Positions 24,511 through 33,300 are shown, numbered from the stretch's first letter. The stretch is DNA of 64,000 bases from Paracoccus zhejiangensis (GCF_002847445.1 NZ_CP025432.1:124001-188000); one strand, 5' to 3'. Notes: generated from the sequence alone by a model not told the origin. Program-made: numbers and translations.

Positions 24511-25722
24511 ATGCGTTCAGCCGATATTGCCGTCCCCGCCAGCCGCTATCAGCTCGGTGCTGATACCTTCGATGCCGGATCGCCTGACTGGCAAAGCATC
24601 CTCGGCGCCGCGCATCAGAACAAATCCCGACCTGCCTGCCTCTGCTCGGCTGCATCGCCGCTCATGTATGTCGCCAAGATCCAGGGTAAATACTATCTGA
24701 AGCGGATGCCCGGCACCGGCCATGCTCATGATCCATCTTGCGACAGCTTCGCCATGCCGCCTGAGCTATCAGGTTTCGGCCAGGTCGAGGGCAAGGCCAG
24801 CGCCACCGATGACAGCGGCGAAACCACCCTCAAGCTGGATTTTCCCCTATCGGTCCGTGGCCGGCGGGACGTCGCACCGGATGCCGGTGATCACGAACCC
24901 ACTGTGGCCGAGGCCAGCCCGAGCAAGCTGGGACTGCTTGGCGTGCTGCATTTTCTCTGGGATGCCGCCGGCCTAACGATGTGGCGCCCCGCCTATGCGC
25001 GCCGGTCCTGGTGGATAGTTCATCGCGAACTGACCGCCGCGGCCGAGCGCACCAGTGCGAAATCCATGCCGCTGTCCTCGGTCCTGTTCGTGCCGCCCAT
25101 GTTTTCCGTCGAGAAAAAAGAAGAGCTGGCTGCTGCCCGGCGGCGCTTCCTGCATCACCTGCAAGCCGTCAAGGGCAAGCCGATGCCCATTGGCGTGCTT
25201 GTGGCCGAGTTGAAGGACATGGAGCCGTCCCAATATGGCCGGAGGATTCGGTTCAAGCACCTGCCCGACATGGTCTTCTTCATGGACGAGGAACTGTGTG
25301 CCCGGTTCGACAAGATCGCCGGCGACAAGATCCGCGATGTCGAAGCCGTCGAGGGCGCCCATTCCATCGTCATCGCCACCTTCAACATGCGCGAAAATTA
25401 CGCCGAAATCCGGCTGATCGCCGTCATGCCCGTCACCGCGCAATGGATTCCCTTCGATCATGATCGCGAGTTGCGCCTGATCGAGGGGATGCGCGACCGC
25501 CATTTCTCCAAGAGCCTGCGCTACAACATGCGCCAGGACGCCCCGATCGCCAACGCCTTGTTGCTCGACACCTCACCACCGACCGCGCTCTATTGCCCGT
25601 CGCAGGCAATCGAACCCGAACTTGAACGCGATCTGGTCGAGATCGCGGGCGAAGGCGTCTATCCAGCCTGGATCTGGTCCGCACAAGATGATGACATGCC
25701 GGCGTTGCCGGCGGGCGGATAG
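24511..25722 (+). CDS. DUF1173-type plasmid protein
   Basis: A 403-residue protein. The N-terminal part has the family pattern ACLCSAASPLMYVAKIQGKY followed by LKRMPGTGHAHDPSCDSF, where paired Cys and His residues could bind metal. The middle has LGLLGVLHFLWDAAGLTMW. The length fits the DUF1173 family of plasmid and ICE proteins. It is divergent from vapB. Function is unknown; a role in transfer or maintenance is only implied by its distribution. Confidence 0.8.
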   Translation: MRSADIAVPASRYQLGADTFDAGSPDWQSILGAAHQNKSRPACLCSAASPLMYVAKIQGKYYLKRMPGTGHAHDPSCDSFAMPPELSGFGQVEGKASATDDSGETTLKLDFPLSVRGRRDVAPDAGDHEPTVAEASPSKLGLLGVLHFLWDAAGLTMWRPAYARRSWWIVHRELTAAAERTSAKSMPLSSVLFVPPMFSVEKKEELAAARRRFLHHLQAVKGKPMPIGVLVAELKDMEPSQYGRRIRFKHLPDMVFFMDEELCARFDKIAGDKIRDVEAVEGAHSIVIATFNMRENYAEIRLIAVMPVTAQWIPFDHDRELRLIEGMRDRHFSKSLRYNMRQDAPIANALLLDTSPPTALYCPSQAIEPELERDLVEIAGEGVYPAWIWSAQDDDMPALPAGG

Positions 25723-25778
25723 CCGGTGACAACAAGATTCTGCAACGAATATTATCCAGTTTCGGTCCAATTGCGCCT

Positions 25779-26054
25779 TTGTGCCCGCAGTGCTTAATGC
25801 TGCTCGATGTTTGGAGGGGCGCGAACCGCGTGACCTGCACCCCGCGCATGCTGACCAACCAGTTGCGCGAGATGGAGCAGGACGGGCTAATCACGCGCAA
25901 GGTTTATGCCCAGGTGCCGCCGAAGGTGGAATATTCGCTGTCCGATCTGGGCCGGACAATGGAGCCGATCCTGCTCGCCCTGAAGGAGTGGGGGGATGCC
26001 TACATTGGTCTCTACGGCAAGCCCAATGGTCACGATCCTCGCGACGCGGCCTGA
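25779..26054 (+). pseudogene. 5'-truncated HxlR-family regulator
   Basis: The C-terminal half of a HxlR-type winged-helix regulator is intact (PRMLTNQLREMEQDGLITRK, VYAQVPPKVEYSLSDLGRTM), but the N-terminal half with the conserved CP...GGKW region is absent and replaced by unrelated sequence. It is a gene remnant in a scarred segment. Confidence 0.7.
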
Positions 26055-26172
26055 GGGTCAGCGCCCGTCCAGATGCCCCGTTGGCAGGTCAGCCCTCGCG
26101 CCCTTTCACCTACAGTGTCGCGGTCCAAACCTGAATCGGTGCGACGCTGTAGATCCTTGTTGTCGCATTGCT

Positions 26173-26315
26173 TTATGCGAAAAGCCGGTATCCACCTTTT
26201 CGCGCAATGCTTTAAGGCCGAAGAGGACGCGCGGGCCGCATTGGCAGCGGGCGACTCCATTTCCAAGATCGCGAAGCGGCTGGCGGTCAGCCGCGCGACC
26301 GTCACACGATTTTGA
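26173..26315 (+). pseudogene. Possible resolvase/invertase C-terminal remnant
   Basis: A short frame ending in AALAAGDSISKIAKRLAVSR and a terminal RATVTRF, which looks like the helix-turn-helix tail of a serine recombinase. No catalytic domain is upstream. Could also be an orphan HTH fragment. Confidence 0.35.
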
Positions 26316-26336
26316 GATGATGGGCTTGCGGCACAA

Positions 26337-26528
26337 TCAAATGACTGAGCCGCGATCCGCCTTTTCCTCGACTCCTTGCAGAACGATCCGCATCCTGTCG
26401 GCCGGGAAACTTCGGATCAGCGCAGAGGCTTGATCCGGATCGCCCGACAACCAGGACTCATAGTCACCGGCTTCGATGCTGACGGGCATTCGCCCCTTCG
26501 CATGGATCGGTCGGATCAGCTCGTTCGT
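26337..26528 (-). pseudogene. C-terminal fragment of an SRAP (YedK/HMCES) protein
   Basis: The minus-strand translation reads ELIRPIHAKGRMPVSIEAGD, then WLSGDPDQASALIRSFPADR, matching the C-terminus of SOS-response-associated peptidases, which crosslink abasic DNA sites (IH-x-RMP motif present). The frame is stopped by a TAG just upstream and the catalytic Cys2 half is missing, so it is a remnant. SRAP genes are common companions of plasmid establishment genes. Confidence 0.65.
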
Positions 26529-26716
26529 GACCTACGGCGTGCAACAAGACCATCCGGGGTTCTTCGAGAAGGGCTGAGCCCGTAATTCCCTATGCAATAA
26601 GGGTCGCTTGTCGTTATCGATGCGTCGAATAATCCGTCGGGACGCAGTCCGATGGTTGATCCCTGGCGGGCCGGACAAGACCCCGACCCGCCATTCAGAT
26701 TGCCGTCATGAATTGA

Positions 26717-27199
26717 TCAGGCGGCCTCTTGCTCGGCCTTGGCTTCGACAGTCGAGCGTTCGATTTTTGGCGCGGACTTCTCACCGGCAATCTCGATCTG
26801 GCGCGGCTTCATCTCTTCGGGGATCTCGCGCCTGAGCTCGATTGTCAGCAAGCCGTCCTTCAGCGTCGCAGCAGTGACCTTCACGTGGTCGGCCAGTTGG
26901 AAACGACGCTCAAATGCGCGCCCGGCGATGCCACGATGAAGATACTCGCCCTCTGCCTCCTCGGACTTCTGGCCACTGACCATGAGCAGGTTTTGCTCTT
27001 GCGTCATCGACAGATCACTTTGGGTGAAGCCGGCAACCGCGACCGTGATGCGATAGTCGTCATCACCCAGTTTCGCGATGTCGTAAGGTGGCCAGTTGTC
27101 GACAGTCGTTACCTTGCTTGCATCGTCCAGCAGATTGAAGACGCGGTCGAAACCAATGCTCGACCGATAGAGCGGCGAAAAATCGTATGCGGTTCTCAT
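26717..27199 (-). CDS. Hsp20-family small heat-shock protein
   Basis: About 160 residues with an alpha-crystallin domain: N-terminal YDFSPLYRSSIGFDRVFNLL, then YRITVAVAGFTQSDLSMTQE, the GIAGRAFERRFQLADHVKV segment and ATLKDGLLTIELRREIPE (A-x-x-x-n-G-L motif). IbpA-like. The start at 27199 has AAGGAGG eight bases upstream. It would hold unfolding proteins in the cytoplasm. Hsp20 genes are frequent plasmid cargo. Confidence 0.93.
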   Translation of the reverse strand: MRTAYDFSPLYRSSIGFDRVFNLLDDASKVTTVDNWPPYDIAKLGDDDYRITVAVAGFTQSDLSMTQEQNLLMVSGQKSEEAEGEYLHRGIAGRAFERRFQLADHVKVTAATLKDGLLTIELRREIPEEMKPRQIEIAGEKSAPKIERSTVEAKAEQEAA

Positions 27200-27544
27200 C
27201 GTCATATCCTCCTTGCATTGAGCAATATGGGTAGGAGGAGCGCCAAGAAGCAGCGCTCCTTGATCATGCCGGCCCGCTCTGGCAGCGTCGGCAGCATCGA
27301 ACTGGGAAACGGCCCCAACGGCATCAAGAGTACCTCACAATTTTTTTACAATGCTGAGTTTGGCGGGGCTCACCCAGTTAGACCCCGCTACGCGCATCTC
27401 GGCCCATTCACGCATCAATCCCTGTCGCGGGCGCAGCGGTGCCGACAGGTTGTCCAGCCCGGAGCGCAGCGCCGAGGGCCTTGCAGGCTGACAGCGAGAC
27501 GCCAGGGATTTAGCGTCAGCCTGTGGGCAAGCTGCACCATCCAA
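27200..27544. other. Intergenic region between hsp20 and leader copy B
   Basis: Apart from the candidate hsp20 promoter near 27230 I see no convincing gene here. The minus-strand frame at 27335-27544 has Arg/Ser/Ala-rich composition and no recognisable motif. This is probably decayed sequence. Confidence 0.4.
27224..27250 (-). promoter_or_regulatory. Candidate heat-shock promoter of hsp20
   Basis: On the minus strand, CCCATATT (27224-27231) resembles a sigma-32 -10 box about 25 bases before the hsp20 start, with CTTCTTG 12 bases further upstream as a poor -35. Only the -10 match is good. Confidence 0.35.
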
Positions 27545-27892
27545 GGATCAGGAGGCCCGTGTGTCGCGGGCCGCGACAGCCGGGGGATTCGGACAAGCCG
27601 AACGCCCTGGCCCTTGTTTGGCCGCGCCAGGGCGCGGCCGTCTGGAAACCGCCGGTTTCCCCGTCAACCAGAAAATGCTGCGCCGCCTGCGGGGCCGTGT
27701 CCTCGGCTGCGCCTGCGGGCCGCACCACCCCCTTGTCGACTGGATTTTCAAGTTGCCGGGCCCCCTTCCCGCCCTCGCCGGGAGGCAAGGTTTCAGGAGA
27801 GGCGCGCGTTCCGCGTCCTCTTCTGAAACCCCGCCCGATTATGGGCATCCCGACCACGGCAGAGACCAAGGCGGGACCGTCGCAAAAAGGAA
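27545..27892 (+). repeat. Structured leader repeat, copy B (diverged)
   Basis: It shares the 5' and 3' thirds with copies A and C but differs in the middle. Its hairpins keep pairing through compensating changes: GGAAACC-gcc-GGTTTCC replaces GGGAACC-gcc-GGTTCCC, and GGCCGCG-ccaggg-CGCGGCC replaces the GGCCGC stem. It ends in the same A-rich ribosome site before the ATG at 27900. Confidence 0.85.
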
Positions 27893-27899
27893 AATGACC

Positions 27900-28271
27900 A
27901 TGGGTCTGGACCAATACGCCTACAGCATTTCCGAGGAAAATGCCGCAGAGGGTGGCCATGTGCCGCAGTTCACGTGGCGCAAGCATTCCCGGCTGCAAAC
28001 GTGGATGGAAGCCCTCTACACCGCCCGCACCGGACTTCATTCCGACAACCTCAATTGCGGTGAGTTGCGGCTGACCGAAGCGGACCTGACAACGCTGGAA
28101 ACCGCCATCCGCGAGAAGGCCCTGCCCGTCTGTCACGGCGGATTTTTCTACGGCCACCAAGCGCAAGAGGAACAGGCGGACGCCTATCACGATCAGGACC
28201 TCGCGTTCTGTGCATGGGCCAAAGCTGAAATCAGCGAGGGCCACGCCGTCGCCTATTCCTGTTGGTGGTAA
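27900..28271 (+). CDS. Conserved plasmid protein (MGLDQYAY family)
   Basis: A 123-residue protein beginning MGLDQYAYSISEEN, with FTWRKHSRLQTWMEALYTAR and FFYGHQAQEEQADAYHDQDL. I recognise the N-terminal signature as that of a widespread plasmid/phage family of unknown function, sometimes misnamed phosphoglycerate kinase. The start at 27900 has the leader's AAAAAGGA at good spacing. First gene behind leader copy B; a hairpin (CGGCCCGA/TCGGGCCG, 28278-28303) follows its stop. Confidence 0.75.
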   Translation: MGLDQYAYSISEENAAEGGHVPQFTWRKHSRLQTWMEALYTARTGLHSDNLNCGELRLTEADLTTLETAIREKALPVCHGGFFYGHQAQEEQADAYHDQDLAFCAWAKAEISEGHAVAYSCWW

Positions 28272-28377
28272 TCGGATCGGCCCGATCCGCTCCGGTCGGG
28301 CCGGGGCTGGCCTGTCGAGCGGGCCAAAGGGGAAGGGACGGCCAACGTCCCCCCCGACCATCACAGCGTGAAAGGAG

Positions 28378-28497
28378 GTGAGAGGAACGAACCAATGGCT
28401 TGAACAGCGCATCACCGAAGCGTGGGCGCTCATCAGGAAGGGCGGACATTCCGCGAAGATCGGCCGCGCCTTCCTGATCCAGCACGGGGTCATGTGA
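28378..28497 (+). CDS. Possible 39-residue protein before the ParB-like gene
   Basis: A GTG-start frame encoding WLEQRITEAWALIRKGGHSA and ending FLIQHGVM; amphipathic helical composition looks protein-like. The AGGAGG overlaps the start codon, so initiation here is doubtful. Possibly the remnant of a longer helix-turn-helix protein. Confidence 0.35.
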   Translation: MRGTNQWLEQRITEAWALIRKGGHSAKIGRAFLIQHGVM

Positions 28498-28570
28498 CCC
28501 CCTCGCCTCGGCCCATACGGGCCGGGGCACCGATACCACAAAACCAATGTCGCAAACAAGGATATACAGC

Positions 28571-30418
28571 ATGAAACAGAGTGCTATCGACAAAGCCCCG
28601 ATCCAGTATTTCCCGCTGGATCACCTCTATCTCTCGCCAATGAACCCGCGCACCCGGAACGGCGCCGATTGGGATGGCCTGCGCCTGCTGGCCGAAAGCT
28701 TCAAGGTCGCCGGTCTGATCCAGAACCTGGCCGGGCATCTGGATGAGGACGGCAAGGTCGGCATCGTCGCCGGGGGCCGTCGCCTGCTGGCCATGACGGA
28801 ATTGTCGCCGGAGGACATGGCGTCTATCGGGCTGGCGGAAATCCCAGTGCGGATCGCGCCGGATGAAGCGACGGCGCGGGCATGGGCCAGCATCGAAAAC
28901 ACTGCCCGCGAGGCCCTGCACCCCGCCGATGAAATCCGCGCCTATGGCCGGATGGCCGAAAGCGGCAGCACCGTCCCGGCCATCGCCCGCGTGTTCGGTC
29001 AGACGGAAAAGCATGTCTATCGCCGCCTTGCGCTTGCCGCCCTGCCCGTTCCCGTGCTGGATGCGCTGAAAGCCGGAGAACTGACCCTTGGTGCTGCTGA
29101 ATGCTTCACCGTGGCCCAGAGCGAGGCGCTTGCCTTGGAGGTTCTGGACCGGGTGCGCGGCGAGGACTATTCCGTCGCGCGGCTGAAACAGATGTTGCAG
29201 CCGGAAGCCATCGGCAAATCTGATCGTCGCGTCGTCTATGTCGGGCTGGATGCCTATGAGGGCGCGGGCGGTGAACTGACCCGCGATCTTTTCGCAGACG
29301 ACGTTTTTCTGTCCGATGCCGGTCTGCTGGACCGGCTCTTCGCCGAAAAACTGGCCATGGACGCCGAAATGCTCGGAAATGGCTGGAAATGGGTCGAGAC
29401 GAGCGACGATCAGTATATTTCCTATGAGGTCACGTCAAAGCTGGACCGCATCTATCGCGTCGAGGGCGACCTGACCGAGAAACAGGCCAGCCGCTACGAT
29501 GAATTGGCCGAACTGGCGGAGGTCGATGCACTGGACGAGGCCGGTCAGGCCGAACTGGATGCGCTCCAAGCGATCTGTGACGGTGATTTCACCGACACGC
29601 AGCGCGAACACGCTGGCCTGTTCATCTTCGTGGCCCGCGACGGACAACTGACCGTGCAAGCCGCCTTTGTCCGGTCCGAGGATCGCGAAGCCGCCATCGC
29701 GGCAGAGGTTCTGACCGGCCATGCCGCCACGCGCGGGCAGAGCGGCAGCGCCGCCGATGCCGCGCCGAAATCGCCCATCAGCAATGCCTTGCGCGACGAT
29801 CTGAACCGGATCGCCGCCGGTGCACGGCAACACGCCGTCTTGCGTGATCCCGACCTGCTGATCGCCCTGCTGGCCTATCAGTTGAGCCATGATCTGCAAT
29901 GGCGCAACCCGCTTGGGCTTTCGACCGAGGACGTGCCGAACTGGCCCACCACGGCTGCGGAAGGCTATGGCCTGGACGAACGCCTGACCACCGGCACCCC
30001 GCCCGACATGCACGCCAAGGACCTTGCCAAATCCTTCCGCGCCTTCCGCAAGAGGGGCGAGGATCACATTCGCGGAGAACTCGCCCGCTTCCTTGCGGCC
30101 CGTTATCGCGGCGGTTCTGATGAACTGCGCGCACTGGTCGACAAGGACACCAAGCCCGCGATCCGCGAGGTCTGGACCCCCACGGCAGCAAATTTCTTCA
30201 GCCGCGTCGGAGGCCCCTATCTCAATGATCTGTGGCGCGATCTGCTGGACCTGAAGGAAGAACACCCGACCGCCACCACCTTCGCCAAGCTGAAAAAGGG
30301 CGAGAAGGCCGAGAAACTGGAAAAGCTGTTCGCGGACCCCGCCACCCGCAAGGCCCATGGCGTGAGCGAGGCGCAGGAGGCCCGGATTGCCGCGTGGCTG
30401 CCCGAGGGCATGGAGTGA
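28571..30418 (+). CDS. Large ParB-like (ParB/Spo0J nuclease domain) plasmid protein
   Basis: About 615 residues. The N-terminal ParB domain has LSPMNPRTRNGADWDGLRLL, LIQNLAGHLDEDGKVGIVAG and GRRLLAM (the G-x-RR box). It is followed by a helix-turn-helix region (STVPAIARVFGQTEKHVYRR) and a long helical C-terminus. Size and layout resemble the YubM-type ParB-like proteins of conjugative plasmid leading regions rather than segregation ParB; there is no parA partner. The start at 28571 has AAGGA upstream. A GC hairpin follows the stop. Confidence 0.85.
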   Translation: MKQSAIDKAPIQYFPLDHLYLSPMNPRTRNGADWDGLRLLAESFKVAGLIQNLAGHLDEDGKVGIVAGGRRLLAMTELSPEDMASIGLAEIPVRIAPDEATARAWASIENTAREALHPADEIRAYGRMAESGSTVPAIARVFGQTEKHVYRRLALAALPVPVLDALKAGELTLGAAECFTVAQSEALALEVLDRVRGEDYSVARLKQMLQPEAIGKSDRRVVYVGLDAYEGAGGELTRDLFADDVFLSDAGLLDRLFAEKLAMDAEMLGNGWKWVETSDDQYISYEVTSKLDRIYRVEGDLTEKQASRYDELAELAEVDALDEAGQAELDALQAICDGDFTDTQREHAGLFIFVARDGQLTVQAAFVRSEDREAAIAAEVLTGHAATRGQSGSAADAAPKSPISNALRDDLNRIAAGARQHAVLRDPDLLIALLAYQLSHDLQWRNPLGLSTEDVPNWPTTAAEGYGLDERLTTGTPPDMHAKDLAKSFRAFRKRGEDHIRGELARFLAARYRGGSDELRALVDKDTKPAIREVWTPTAANFFSRVGGPYLNDLWRDLLDLKEEHPTATTFAKLKKGEKAEKLEKLFADPATRKAHGVSEAQEARIAAWLPEGME

Positions 30419-30425
30419 GCGAGGC

Positions 30426-30450
30426 GGGGCGCGCTTGGGACGCGCGCCCC
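30426..30450. promoter_or_regulatory. Intercistronic hairpin after the ParB-like gene
   Basis: GGGGCGCGC-ttgggac-GCGCGCCCC, a 9-bp perfect stem without a T-run, between two co-directional genes. Confidence 0.55.
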
Positions 30451-30473
30451 GGCCCATCATGGAGGATCGATCT

Positions 30474-30728
30474 ATGACCAATGATTTCAAGCAGAGTGAC
30501 TACCTCAAAGAAAAGGCATGGCACGGGCTGTCCTGCTGCTGCGGGGGCGGATACCGCGTCGGCCATGCCCTCGGATGCCCTGACGCGACCCGCGCCGCCA
30601 ATCTCTCATGCCTTGCCGTCGATCTGGATCGCGCCGAAGCGGCTGGCGACCAGGTGGAAATCGCCGATCTGCGCCGCATCAAGGCCGAGATCGAGGCGCT
30701 GGCCACCAAATATCCTGATGGATACTGA
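30474..30728 (+). CDS. Small hypothetical protein with a Cys/Gly motif
   Basis: An 84-residue protein: MTNDFKQSDYLKEKAWHGLS, then CCCGGGYRVGHALGCPDATR and a helical C-terminus. The Cys cluster (CCC and GCP) could bind a metal. GGAGG lies upstream of the ATG. It is part of the leader-B operon. Family unknown. Confidence 0.6.
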   Translation: MTNDFKQSDYLKEKAWHGLSCCCGGGYRVGHALGCPDATRAANLSCLAVDLDRAEAAGDQVEIADLRRIKAEIEALATKYPDGY

Positions 30729-31062
30729 GCCATGTGCTTCATCAGATCGACCCGCCACCCCTTCACCGATACCAAGCGCCGACCGCGTGCTGGCGCAGGC
30801 GATCTGGGACAGCTTTGGCGATGCCCCTGCGGTGGATTTCACCACATGGCGCCATCCGGTGCTGGCCGTGCCCTGCCCAACCTGCCGCGCCGGTACTGGC
30901 GCCTGGTGCAAGCGCCCGAGCGGCCACCGCGCCGCCGATCTGCACGATGCGCGCGGCGCTGAGGCGGATCGGGCGTTCATTCGGCAACATGGTGCAACCG
31001 CCACTATCCGGCGCGATGGTACGGGCTGGATCATCGACCCACACGGGCGCGAGAGGGATTAG
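30718..31062 (+). CDS. Small protein with a zinc-finger-like CxxC region
   Basis: About 114 residues. The conserved-looking part is PCPTCRAGTGAWCKRPSGH followed by ADLHDARG, a CxxC...C...H pattern seen in small zinc-binding plasmid proteins. The start is uncertain: the ATG at 30718 overlaps the previous gene by 11 bases. It is the last gene before a terminator. Confidence 0.6.
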   Translation: MDTEPCASSDRPATPSPIPSADRVLAQAIWDSFGDAPAVDFTTWRHPVLAVPCPTCRAGTGAWCKRPSGHRAADLHDARGAEADRAFIRQHGATATIRRDGTGWIIDPHGRERD

Positions 31063-31090
31063 ACCCAAGAGTAAAGCGCCCGCCGACCTC

Positions 31091-31113
31091 TTTCCTTCTG
31101 CGACGAAGGTTCA
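31091..31113 (+). repeat. 23-bp element preceding a terminator (copy 2)
   Basis: An exact copy of 23354-23376, again directly upstream of a Rho-independent terminator that closes a leader-driven gene block. Confidence 0.75.
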
Positions 31114-31117
31114 ACTG

Positions 31118-31143
31118 GCCCCGCCTCGCGCGGGGTCTTTTTT
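31118..31143 (+). terminator. Rho-independent terminator of the leader-B operon
   Basis: A CCCCG/CGGGG stem followed by TCTTTTTT. It closes the 27900-31062 block. Confidence 0.85.
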
Positions 31144-31237
31144 GCCAGTGTGCCGTCAGTTGCCCTGACCGGCCCCGGCTATGTGCCGGGGACTGGCCAG
31201 GCCGGTGCGCTTCGCGCCGAGACGCGCCGCCGGCGCG

Positions 31238-31495
31238 TCAGCGCCGGTCGCGAATAGCTCGCTGGACCGCATCCATGTCCGCCTCCAGCGTGTGATCGCC
31301 AATGGCATGGTTTTCGATAAGCTCGATCAGCGCATCATAGATCTCGATCCTGACCCATCCCGCCGCTTCCGCCTGGTCGACCAGCGCGAGAAACCTCGTC
31401 TCCAGGCTTTCCTGGCAATCGAGGTCCCGATCAGGATAGGGGCCCAGCTTGCGGGGGCCGGCCATCTGGTCGGCGGGTTTTGCGGAAGCGGCCAT
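31238..31495 (-). CDS. Small hypothetical protein, third gene of a minus-strand operon
   Basis: An 85-residue acidic protein, mostly helical (LETRFLALVDQAEAAGWVRI, EIYDALIELIENHAIGD). Its start overlaps the stop of the previous gene, so it is translationally coupled. No family recognised. Confidence 0.6.
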   Translation of the reverse strand: MAASAKPADQMAGPRKLGPYPDRDLDCQESLETRFLALVDQAEAAGWVRIEIYDALIELIENHAIGDHTLEADMDAVQRAIRDRR

Positions 31496-31728
31496 CAGCG
31501 TTGCTCTGTTACCTGCGAGCGCCAGAGCTCTTCGCCGTCTGACGTGCGTAGCGCACGGATCGTGATATGCGCACCAACCGGCGTCTGCGCCAGCGTGGCC
31601 AGCGCGTGAAAAACGCGCTGGCCCTCGCCTGCCGCAAGATGGATTTCACTGCCGTCGCTGGTTTCCGCGATCAACCCGCCTTCCATGGGCAGGGTCATGG
31701 CTGTGGTATCCTTATCATTCGGTATCAT
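31495..31728 (-). CDS. Small hypothetical protein, second gene of the operon
   Basis: A 77-residue frame; it may start at 31698 (MTLPMEGGLIAETS), which has AAGGA upstream, or at 31728, overlapping the previous stop. Beta-rich with a basic end (TIRALRTSDGEELWRSQ). Function unknown. Confidence 0.6.
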   Translation of the reverse strand: MIPNDKDTTAMTLPMEGGLIAETSDGSEIHLAAGEGQRVFHALATLAQTPVGAHITIRALRTSDGEELWRSQVTEQR

Positions 31729-32600
31729 TCGGTGACGTAATGCACGCGTTCCATCGGATCACCGCCGCCACGCACATGCGCGCGGCGCCAGGTCAGCCTT
31801 CCGTTGCGGGCCAGAAACAGATGGCCCCTGACCCAATGGGCTGTTTTGGCCGAATATCCCGCCGCTACGCCAGCCTCGTTAGCGTCTCTTTCCGCCCGCC
31901 CAGCCTTTGACAGTCGGATGATAGACGGTGCGAAGCGAGGCGCCCTGCGGTTCGCGGCCGCGAATGCCTTGGCCTCACTCTTCCGCAAAGGTCGTGGCGC
32001 ATCGCGGTCAAGAATCTTCGGTCGTGCCAGGGCAGCACAGAGCACCGCAAAAACTCCCCCGATCCGCAGGGCCTTTTCGATCTCGCTATTCATATGGTCA
32101 TCCGGTGAGATGCCTTCGACCTCGGCCATTCGCTCATAGAGCTTCGACATCGGCGTCTTGCTGCAGGACACATTGCCGTCGCGATGAAACACCACCTCAG
32201 TTCCGCAATAGGTGGGCAACCAGGGCCTGTTTTTGTGAAGCAGCTGCATCTGGAAAACCTTTATGCCGTCGCCCTGATCCGTCACCAGGGCACCGTAGGT
32301 GATCTCGCCATGATCCTCTGGAAAATCGAATATGGCTTCCACCCACACCGAGGGAAATGGCATTCGGGTATTGGCGATCGACAGGAAGTAATCCTCGACC
32401 GTCAAATTCATCGCCAGATCCCGGAGATACGCATGTGCGTATCGGTCCAGAATATAGGCTTCGCCATCGAGAATGCCGTCCAGCGTCTCCTGGGCAAAGC
32501 TCGTGTCGTCATTCCAGCACAAGAGGGATTTCTTGCCCTGTAGCTCTTTCAGCACCACATCGCGCAAGGAGCGGAACGGTGGGCGGGTGTCATGTTTCAT
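31725..32600 (-). CDS. Hypothetical plasmid protein, first gene of the operon
   Basis: A 291-residue soluble protein. The N-terminal part is acidic and aromatic (FRSLRDVVLKELQGKKSLLC, YAHAYLRDLAMNLTVEDYFL). The C-terminal part is basic (RRAPRFAPSIIRLSKAGRAE, ending GGGDPMERVHYVTE). The basic tail suggests nucleic-acid contact. It is convergent with the leader-B block and heads a three-gene overlapping operon. I do not recognise a family. Confidence 0.65.
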   Translation of the reverse strand: MKHDTRPPFRSLRDVVLKELQGKKSLLCWNDDTSFAQETLDGILDGEAYILDRYAHAYLRDLAMNLTVEDYFLSIANTRMPFPSVWVEAIFDFPEDHGEITYGALVTDQGDGIKVFQMQLLHKNRPWLPTYCGTEVVFHRDGNVSCSKTPMSKLYERMAEVEGISPDDHMNSEIEKALRIGGVFAVLCAALARPKILDRDAPRPLRKSEAKAFAAANRRAPRFAPSIIRLSKAGRAERDANEAGVAAGYSAKTAHWVRGHLFLARNGRLTWRRAHVRGGGDPMERVHYVTE

Positions 32601-33300
32601 TGGCGATGCCCAAAAATGAGATGCGTGAACAGGTGATGATATCGAGAATATAGACTGCTTTCGTCAAAAATGAATTCAGGCGTCTGCCCGTAGGCGGGCA
32701 CCGCGTCCTAGTCCGGCTCAAGCCGGACCCAAGCCAGTCAGGGCGATGCGCCCGGCTCCGGCGCCTGCGGTCTGTCTCGTCCCCAGCCAGATCCTCGCCC
32801 GTCGGTCCGGGGCGCCCTGCCCCGCTCGTCTCGGCCCATTCGGGTCAGGGCCGCTGACGCGGGCTGGCTTTCAGCCGTCGCGTTCCCAACCGGATCATCG
32901 GGCAGCTGTCACCGCCGCTGCCAATCCCGGTCCGTCTGTACGGACGCGCCAAGACATCTCGTGGGGGAACAGGTCGTGGCTGTCGCTGTCGGGGGGCAGT
33001 CACCCCGGCAGCATTGCGGTTGAACCGTAGACGGGTAGCCGGTCCCGTTCTTGCCGTGTTTCTCGCTCGCGGGTTGCGCGGTCGCTTGCTGTCATGGCCA
33101 ACCCGGTCCTTTCCGGCGGGTGCGTTTCTCATCGATGAAATATGACAGGGCAGCGCGCCGGACGGCCTGCGGCCTTCAACGACGAATTTCCCCTGGCCTC
33201 TCGGCCATTCCGCGCGGAAGACAAATTCCTCATTGACCGGCGCTCTTCCTGCCCCGTCCCGGAAATTTCATCGAAACGCCAAGCAGGAAAGGAAAACCAA
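32601..33300. other. 700-base non-coding region with several hairpins
   Basis: No convincing gene. Several perfect stems are visible, including TCCGGCT-ca-AGCCGGA near 32712, GCCCG-tagg-CGGGC near 32685, and GTCCGT-ctgt-ACGGAC near 32932. It separates divergent transcription units and could hold promoters or a transfer-related site. There is no match to the 370-base leader. Confidence 0.5.

Noticed and set aside
28571-30418. Segregation ParB of a parAB system
   Set aside because: The protein is about twice the usual ParB length and has no ParA neighbour; a leading-region ParB-like protein is the better reading.
32601-33300. Origin of transfer (oriT)
   Set aside because: Hairpins are present but there is no relaxase gene nearby and no recognisable nic site. 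It cannot be supported.
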